Source: Oscillospiraceae bacterium (GTDB lineage: Bacteria > Bacillota > Clostridia > Monoglobales > WRAG01). Taken from it: a stretch of 45,256 nt of DNA. The translations under genes and the position numbers were made by a program. The first letter of the stretch is position 1. Each line of letters begins with the position of its first letter. Where the stretch lies: positions 1 through 45,256 of the forward strand of contig WRAG01000020.1 in the NCBI GenBank assembly GCA_009780345.1. The letters run 5' to 3'. Shown piece after piece: positions 41,401 through 45,256 of the stretch. Under the pieces are notes generated by a model that worked only from the letters and a program-made list of their open reading frames with translations, was not told the DNA's origin and made no database searches.

Positions 41401-41675
41401 GGAAGATTATGCGAAATTCCGCGCTCTTGCATAAGGCGCAAAGCAACGGCGGGCGGAGTTGCGAATTGAACATAAATTTCAACCTGTTCATTAAAATCGG
41501 TTATGACGTAATCGCCGACAAAGCCTTGCATTCCGATAGGCTCGCCTAACGTAGAAGTTAAAATATTTATTTCAAAACAGTTGTTGCCTATAGTATTATT
41601 TGCTGACGCCGGCAGCACGCAAACAGAAACAAACATAATAAACATTAATAAAATAGCCGCAAATTTTCTTATCAT
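38463..41675 (-). CDS. Secreted subtilase (S8) with BspA-type repeats
   Basis: A 1070-residue exported protease. Signal peptide (about 1-25). A propeptide-like region follows (about 50-175). The S8 peptidase domain (about 220-500) has the full catalytic set: Asp235 in VAVLDTGIQ, His278 in RAHGTAVSG, Asn364 in SAGND and Ser442 in DGTSFSAPV. An Fn3/CARDB-like domain follows (about 530-640). Then come about six BspA/DUF285 leucine-rich repeats (about 700-890; LSSWDVSNVTTMEWMFSFAE and similar). The C-terminus ends with a FLWD-type module (IMLWEAGTIAPI). No SLH, dockerin or LPXTG is present. It has its own promoter and a terminator upstream, so it is monocistronic. It probably degrades or processes surface proteins. 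Confidence 0.9.
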   Translation of the reverse strand: MIRKFAAILLMFIMFVSVCVLPASANNTIGNNCFEINILTSTLGEPIGMQGFVGDYVITDFNEQVEIYVQFATPPAVALRLMQERGISHNLPRGRLADSFEQQALSAHDVFQQQLAQIPMPRSLSSEIEIIDEHYSLFNGVLMSVPGNMVEMIAELPEVYGVFPNAMFHVLPYEQVAYEYYAYEVNVYVENIYATTESFVVNSEFMLEVRELFDTDYIHNEMGITGAGVRVAVLDTGIQHDHPEFVRFQDETGRIRGWQRGNNSISTNTSLRHGIRAHGTAVSGSIVAVAPGVELWNYRVNISGVGGLSTLAAVEAAHADRMDIMNLSFGEMFSFGPFTSHRPMFSAVNLAVLDGIIVVVSAGNDGWLGMFSVSAPATSSLVISVGAGTSGGRGETLDALASFSSRGPLEETFHIKPNIVAPGVQVYTTDIYSRYRPVDGTSFSAPVIAAVAALLLEQSPDATPFEIKARIMNTARPLEILEYNNPFFVGAGFVDPLAALLSETLVTTEYYVPLTAIREDPWELQTMASLSFGHANPDEQAKTAAIPITIANNGDVAKTYIIDYEFTTNPHGGAGIEFSQTLITVESGETAEFTAAVTFDKYASGYIRGYVHIKIDANIIARVPFGVVTPFLSSDLLAYGQFPAADWNESGAEWVLHGDGRFVVESGLIGLCDEEFPSYFAYLRYIRRIIFTGPIVTGDSLEGLFFGMENLISITGLEHFDTSETTNMSTMFGLSPSLISVDLSSWDVSNVTTMEWMFSFAENLTSVYVSGWDTGNVIDMNSMFLFANSLEYLDVSGWDTGNVTDMGNMFWGARNLTKLDVSNWNISNVTTMFSMFSDTGLTSLDLSNWDVRNVQDFGAIFANSTELASLDMSNWEVCIDSRWTDAFARNYSLRKMTLSESFHRSALSGLSAVPDNYRFTGYWQNVGTGTVENPQGEFEFKSSGLMTSFDGKTMEDTWVWQPVNRSPMPPNLSIHNNYIIRNIDITDNGISFSITNLNNARQKLHFIAAKYDDDGVLQQVEVIRIRVPQNFSVRRIRIPEWFDINDENSKIMLWEAGTIAPIIMPVSSEL

Positions 41676-41715
41676 TCCATATCAATTCCTTTAATTATTG
41701 TTTTAATTGCATCTT

Positions 41716-41744
41716 ATTTTATCATATTTTATAGAAAAATGCAA
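41716..41744 (-). promoter_or_regulatory. Promoter of the subtilase gene
   Basis: On the minus strand TTGCAT and TAAAAT are separated by 17 nt. The start point would be about 35 nt upstream of the ATG at 41675. Confidence 0.6.
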
Positions 41745-41761
41745 TTTAATCTTCCGATATC

Positions 41762-41797
41762 AAAAAGCAGCGGAGGATTTGCCCTCCGCTGCTTTTT
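41762..41797. terminator. Terminator of the ECF sigma operon
   Basis: AAAAAGCAGCGGAGG and CCTCCGCTGCTTTTT form a perfect 15-bp stem with a 6-nt loop, between the last gene of the sigma operon and the subtilase promoter. Confidence 0.93.
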
Positions 41798-41857
41798 AGA
41801 ATATGAGTTATTATTTTTCCGGTTTAACTAATCGATAATATTTGAGATTTTTGTGCT

Positions 41858-42652
41858 CTACCTATAATGCCGCGGTATGTTTGCGTCAAACACAAGCGTA
41901 TAATTCGCTAAATTAGCAACATTTACGGCAAAAATAGTTTCTGTAACTCTGTAAGTCGGTCGATTCGGATATTCCAAACCTCCTGCCGGAATAAAACTCA
42001 AATCGCTGTTCAACCAAACATCAACCGTGTGATATGGATAAATTACATCTCCGTTCGGTGCGATTAGTGCAAAAGTCGTACCAAATTCTATGCTAAAATA
42101 CTGAAGATTTTGAATACGCAACTGTCCGTTTACTATACCAATATTTGAAAGCCAAGCACCACTCGTTCCGTGAGGCAATGGAGTGCGGTCACCGAAAGCA
42201 AGTATTTCTCTTGGAGGAAGAACCGAACCGGGTTCACCGCCGTATCCTCTAACCCAAATATTTTCTGCCGCAAGAGGAATTGTATTACCTTGACCGATAG
42301 TGGACAAGTCTATACCCATCGGCTCGTTTCTGTATTCATCAACAATCACGTCGTCGCCCCAAAACGAAGCGCCTTCTTCCACTCGTATAAGCCCGATACC
42401 GTTTGAAGTCAATCTCACTTGGCGCTCTGCTTCGTCCCACGTAACTATCATGCCCAATGCTTCGCCTAACGCTCTCGCAGGCAAATATGTTCTACCCTCG
42501 ATAGTCACAACGGGCGTATCAATTTCTAAACGCGCTCCGTCAACGTAAATTGTGAAATCGGTTTGGTGCGCCACCAATGTATTTACGGCCAAAGCCGCGA
42601 TTGAGCCAAAAATCATTGCTCCAACTACTAATCCTGCTATAAATCTTTTCAT
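41858..42652 (-). CDS. Copper-amine-oxidase-N domain protein with anti-sigma-like tail
   Basis: A 264-residue exported protein. Signal or anchor segment (about 5-25). A copper-amine-oxidase N1-type domain follows (about 33-88: FTIYVDGARLEIDTPVVTIEGRTYLPARAL and LGMIVTWDEAERQVRL), a wall-stalk module common in Firmicutes. Residues about 108-262 are a close copy of the extracellular part of the anti-sigma protein encoded upstream (YRNEPMGIDLSTIGQG, TPLPHGTSGAWLSNIGIV, YTLVFDANIPR). It has lost the cytoplasmic and DUF4179 parts. AAAGGATTGAT precedes the ATG. It lies 33 nt after the anti-sigma gene and ends at a strong terminator, so it is the third gene of the operon. Possibly a wall-attached competitor or co-sensor for the anti-sigma ligand. 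Confidence 0.82.
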   Translation of the reverse strand: MKRFIAGLVVGAMIFGSIAALAVNTLVAHQTDFTIYVDGARLEIDTPVVTIEGRTYLPARALGEALGMIVTWDEAERQVRLTSNGIGLIRVEEGASFWGDDVIVDEYRNEPMGIDLSTIGQGNTIPLAAENIWVRGYGGEPGSVLPPREILAFGDRTPLPHGTSGAWLSNIGIVNGQLRIQNLQYFSIEFGTTFALIAPNGDVIYPYHTVDVWLNSDLSFIPAGGLEYPNRPTYRVTETIFAVNVANLANYTLVFDANIPRHYR

Positions 42653-42685
42653 AAAATATCAATCCTTTCAAAATTTTTAAATATT

Positions 42686-44074
42686 TTAATATACTTCTAT
42701 ACGAAGGTCATTTACAATAATTGCTGTGACCGTTGTAATATTAAGTTGTAAATCTGAATCCCAAGAGGCGTTAAATGTTTGATTGCCAAATCTTCCGCCT
42801 CCGCCGCTTAGGGTGATAACGCCATCTGACGTTTCAACTTTAACCGAAAGTTCGCTAAGTCTAAAACCTATTTCCCCTGTATAACTTCCGATAACTTGCA
42901 ACCCAAGCGGAGATATGGTTATAAACTCAAAGAGTATTCCGTCAACAGAAACATCGTTTGTTAAAGCAATCATTTGTTGACTGACATCGCTTGTGTTCAC
43001 CTCAACCCACCAATTACCGTCAAATATGCCGCGCGGCACATTCGCCGAAAATACAAGAGTGTAATTCGATAAATTCGCGATATTTACATCAAATATGGTT
43101 TCTGCAACTCTGTAAGTCGGGCGATATTCTATTCCGTGACTCATAAGGTTGCCGTCCGCATCCAACCAAACATCTACAGTTTGTTGCGAATAAATTACAT
43201 CTCCGTTCGGCGCGAGAAGTGAAAAATTCGATCCAAATTCAGCGGTAAAATATTGGTTGGTTTGAATGTGTAGCTGTCCATCTACTATGCCTATATTTGA
43301 GAGCCAAGCGCCTCTCGTTCCGTGAGGTAAAGGAGTACGGTTACCGATGGCAAGCATTCGATTCGGAGGAAGAACCGAGCCCTGTTCGCCGCCATATCCT
43401 CTAACAAAAATATTTTCATATGCTACAGGGATTGTAATTCCTTGACCGATAGCGGATAGGTTTATGCCCATCGGCTCGTTTCGATAACTATCCATACCAA
43501 AGATAATTGTCAAACTGCCAAGCATTAGCGGGTCGGGCAACGGTGAGTTTGCGTCAGCTGTAATCCTTATTTCAAAATAGGCGGTATTCGTCACGCTGTC
43601 AAAATAAAGTAAATTCCGTTGATAACCGAAAGAAATCCCTCGCCCAACGCTGAAACCATCGCTGAAATCTATTCGCTCTGTTAATCGGTTTTCCCCACTT
43701 ACATCTTGAACGGATAAATACACAATCGCCATATTGGCAAATCTTTGCGCTCCTATAATCGTCATTCTAATACCCTGTTCCTCTGAATAGGACATTACAG
43801 GTTCGACAACGCCTGCAAAATTGGGGTTAAAACGAGCGATAAACCAATCAAATCCTCCCAATGCGGCAAATGCCGTAGCGGATAGCAACAGTATCGCCAT
43901 AATCGCGGCAATGAGAACGCTTTTTCTCGCGCGATATGTACGAACGTGGCTTTCTTTCTGCACAATCGGGTTTTTATCTTCCAATTCAACTCTCATTGCC
44001 GCTTTCGTTTGATTAATCAAATCTTTAGTGGGTGAAATTTTTTGCATTTCATCTTTATATCGCTTTTCAAACAT
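42686..44074 (-). CDS. DUF4179 transmembrane anti-sigma factor
   Basis: A 462-residue single-pass membrane protein. A cytoplasmic N-terminus of about 48 residues (ISPTKDLINQTKAAM) would bind the sigma factor. One transmembrane segment follows (about 50-72). Then comes the DUF4179 domain (about 75-165; FNPNFAGVVEPVMSYSEEQGIRMTIIGA) and a long extracellular sensor part (about 200-360) followed by a unique beta-rich end. The ATG at 44074 is chosen because AGGAGG lies 8 nt upstream; it overlaps the sigma gene by 8 bp. DUF4179 proteins are the usual partners of this ECF group. The sensor part is duplicated in the next gene. The signal sensed is unknown. Confidence 0.87.
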   Translation of the reverse strand: MFEKRYKDEMQKISPTKDLINQTKAAMRVELEDKNPIVQKESHVRTYRARKSVLIAAIMAILLLSATAFAALGGFDWFIARFNPNFAGVVEPVMSYSEEQGIRMTIIGAQRFANMAIVYLSVQDVSGENRLTERIDFSDGFSVGRGISFGYQRNLLYFDSVTNTAYFEIRITADANSPLPDPLMLGSLTIIFGMDSYRNEPMGINLSAIGQGITIPVAYENIFVRGYGGEQGSVLPPNRMLAIGNRTPLPHGTRGAWLSNIGIVDGQLHIQTNQYFTAEFGSNFSLLAPNGDVIYSQQTVDVWLDADGNLMSHGIEYRPTYRVAETIFDVNIANLSNYTLVFSANVPRGIFDGNWWVEVNTSDVSQQMIALTNDVSVDGILFEFITISPLGLQVIGSYTGEIGFRLSELSVKVETSDGVITLSGGGGRFGNQTFNASWDSDLQLNITTVTAIIVNDLRIEVY

Positions 44075-44564
44075 TCTCAAAGCCTCCTTTCAATTTGTTT
44101 TTTATTATCCCTCGCCCTCGTGATAATTGCGATTTTATAGTAGTTGCTTTTAAATTTAGTATTTTGGCAATCTCCGCAATCGGCATGTCTTCAAAATAGA
44201 AAAGATGGATTACTGTCCGATATTTCGAGGGTAACGATTGAACAATCGGAATAATTTCGGTATATTGATCTTTTTCCTCATATACTAAATCTTCCGGAAA
44301 CGCCACGGTTTTTTTGTTCCAACCAGATCCAAAAAACTTTCGGCTTGCGTTGATTGTGACTCTAATCAGCCACGCCTTTATGTGTTCGTCTGTTTCAAAT
44401 GAAACCGCCGACTTGCATAGTTTCAAAAATACTTCTTGAAAAATGTCGTCCGCGTCGGCTTGATTTTTAGTTTGTGTAAACGCAATACGATAAACCATAT
44501 CGGCATATCTATCAACAATCTCGTCTACCCAATCGCCGCGCGCTTGCGATTGGCAAATACTCAT
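44067..44564 (-). CDS. ECF RNA polymerase sigma factor
   Basis: A 165-residue sigma-70-family protein of the ECF class. Region 2 at about 15-75 (YADMVYRIAFTQTKNQADAD and DIFQEVFLKL). Region 4 at about 105-160 (LPSKYRTVIHLFYFEDMPIA, EIAKILNLKATTIKSQLSRG). The ATG at 44564 is chosen, with AAAGGGG 9 nt upstream. The anti-sigma gene overlaps its 3' end. A likely autoregulated promoter lies upstream. It would direct RNA polymerase to envelope-related genes when the anti-sigma releases it. Confidence 0.93.
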   Translation of the reverse strand: MSICQSQARGDWVDEIVDRYADMVYRIAFTQTKNQADADDIFQEVFLKLCKSAVSFETDEHIKAWLIRVTINASRKFFGSGWNKKTVAFPEDLVYEEKDQYTEIIPIVQSLPSKYRTVIHLFYFEDMPIAEIAKILNLKATTIKSQLSRGRGIIKNKLKGGFENV

Positions 44565-44586
44565 TATCACCAACCCCTTTCACTAG

Positions 44587-44616
44587 TAATACCCTTCAGC
44601 ACCCCAAAAGGTTGCA
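44587..44616 (-). promoter_or_regulatory. ECF-type, probably autoregulated promoter
   Basis: On the minus strand TGCAACCTTTT (-35, AAC core) and GGTATTA (-10) lie just upstream of the sigma gene. AAC in the -35 is typical of ECF promoters; a SigA -35 is absent here. Confidence 0.5.
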
Positions 44617-44735
44617 AAAACTTTTAAAATATTTTTCAACTAATTGCATTATACTACAAATCCTGCCTTTGCAAAAGAGGAAAAAGGGGTTACAATTAAA
44701 GCGTTGCAGTTAAATAAAAATTAAATTGCAAATTT

Positions 44736-44764
44736 TGAAACCATTTTTAATTTTTTTACGTATA
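44736..44764 (+). promoter_or_regulatory. Second ECF-type promoter, divergent
   Basis: TGAAACC and CGTATA are separated by 16 nt on the plus strand, a good ECF-type promoter shape. It would drive the short frame at 44820. Confidence 0.45.
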
Positions 44765-44819
44765 TATTAGCGCAAAAGAAAATACCGGTAATTTTCTAAG
44801 CATGAGGTGGTGAATCTTT

Positions 44820-44912
44820 ATGAACGAGCAAAAGCTTTTAGAAAGTTTGCGCAACCAAAAGCGCGGCGCGCTTGAAAAAGCCATAAAGCAATTCTTACAA
44901 GCGGAAATATAA
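44820..44912 (+). pseudogene. Possible N-terminal remnant of a second ECF sigma factor
   Basis: A 30-codon frame (MNEQKLLESLRNQKRGALEKAIKQF...) with GAGGTGGTG upstream at good spacing and an ECF-type promoter before it. The start LLxxL...GALEKAI is like the N-terminal helix of clostridial ECF sigma factors, but a stop follows at once and no region 2 or 4 is found downstream. A hairpin terminator closes the unit at 44979. It may instead be a genuine small protein. Weakly supported. Confidence 0.35.
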
Positions 44913-44978
44913 ATGTCGTTCATGTTATCGGCAGTCGCGAAACATCAGAGTTCAACATGCCATCTATGATTTTGGAAC

Positions 44979-45017
44979 AAGAAAACCATATCCGTAGAAT
45001 GCGAATATGGTTTTCTT
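44979..45017 (+). terminator. Terminator hairpin
   Basis: AAGAAAACCATAT and ATATGGTTTTCTT form a 13-bp stem with a 13-nt loop, followed by AGTTTTATTG. It ends the plus-strand unit starting at 44820 and may also serve the minus-strand dockerin gene. Confidence 0.7.
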
Positions 45018-45078
45018 AGTTTTATTGTAAGCTTTTACACAGCAACCAATGTTATATAATTATTATCCACCCCGCCCC

Positions 45079-45256
45079 TTACGGCAAGGTAGTCCAGTCG
45101 ATCATCCTGCTCGTTTGCAAGAAATTGTTAAGAAGCAACGATTGATCTAAAACGTTAATCTGGTTATCATCGTTCAAGTCTTGCTCTAACGCCTGCGCAT
45201 GCGTCTGGAACATCGAATTTACCAACAGCGACCAGTCAAGCGTGTTGATTTCTTCG
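45079..45256 (-). CDS. Dockerin protein, C-terminal part only (runs off the window)
   Basis: The last 58 codons of a gene continuing beyond the right edge. The frame reads EEINTLDWSLLVNSMFQ, then DLNDDNQINVLDQSLLLNNF, then SRMIDWTTLP and TAA (45079-45081). Two tandem halves with the D-x-N-x-D-x-Q-I-N calcium loop in the second are a type I dockerin. It is a second candidate client for the cohesin-SLH scaffoldin. The catalytic or binding part lies outside the window. Confidence 0.85.
   Translation of the reverse strand, partial: EEINTLDWSLLVNSMFQTHAQALEQDLNDDNQINVLDQSLLLNNFLQTSRMIDWTTLP

Noticed and set aside
43783-43800. Fourth copy of the TGTCCTATT leader motif
   Set aside because: It lies inside the anti-sigma coding sequence (VMSYSEEQ) and is explained by codons.

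Overview
The window looks like chromosome from an uncultured, probably gut- or rumen-type member of the Clostridia (Firmicutes). The evidence is AGGAGG-type ribosome binding sites, S-layer homology (SLH) surface proteins, dockerin and cohesin modules, a SipW-type signal peptidase with TasA/CalY-like partners, an ECF sigma factor paired with a DUF4179 anti-sigma, a YkvI-family membrane protein, and tRNA genes with encoded CCA. UGA works as a normal stop in several genes (DUF368 gene, ECF sigma gene), so the standard bacterial code applies. No ribosomal RNA gene, CRISPR array or intact transposase gene is visible.

Layout. Bases 1-9450 are housekeeping: galE, a YkvI-like permease, a small zincin, a DUF368 (PopT-type) lipid-carrier flippase with a newly noticed 36-codon leader gene, a small ribbon-helix-helix-like protein, a lone UgpC/MsmK-type ATPase, argC and argB. 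Three gene-free blocks here (1-1264, 3405-3904, 7996-8513) are mosaics of one family of GC-rich hairpin repeats. One hairpin differs between copies only by paired, compensatory changes. Bases 9460-11100 hold an AT-rich island with a two-domain dCMP deaminase of the AvcD/anti-phage kind, next to tRNA-Trp.

Bases 11400-19500 encode a coupled pair of very large secreted proteins: an SLH-anchored heparinase II/III-type polysaccharide lyase and a 956-residue partner built of Ig-like and discoidin-like domains. Then follow a lone LolD-like ATPase, a SIMPL-domain protein behind a possible pseudoknot leader, and tRNA-Pro. The tRNA is abutted by a 114-nt three-way-junction element and the remnant of a large serine recombinase.

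Bases 21850-28190, all on the minus strand, form a predicted extracellular fibre operon: RCC1-propeller protein, SipW signal peptidase, three TasA/CalY-like subunits and a fourth subunit-like protein carrying three SLH repeats that probably anchors the fibre. Bases 28500-35120 hold a small cellulosome-like set: a cohesin-SLH scaffoldin, a second cohesin-like protein interrupted by an in-frame TGA, a dockerin protein with duplicated Cys-rich modules, and a tandem-duplicated secreted protein. A TA-flanked MITE sits just upstream of the scaffoldin. Bases 35470-41680 encode a triple-repeat beta-helix-like adhesin and a subtilase with BspA-type repeats. The end of the window (41858-44564) is an ECF sigma / DUF4179 anti-sigma / copper-amine-oxidase-domain operon whose last two genes share a duplicated domain. 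It is followed by a possible ECF sigma remnant on the other strand and the C-terminus of another dockerin protein running off the edge.

Working together: most of the window from 11 kb on codes for exported cell-surface machinery. Anchoring is by SLH repeats or cohesin-dockerin pairing, and the operon at the right end is a likely envelope-stress or sensing regulator. Functions are inferred from motifs read by eye; no database search was possible.
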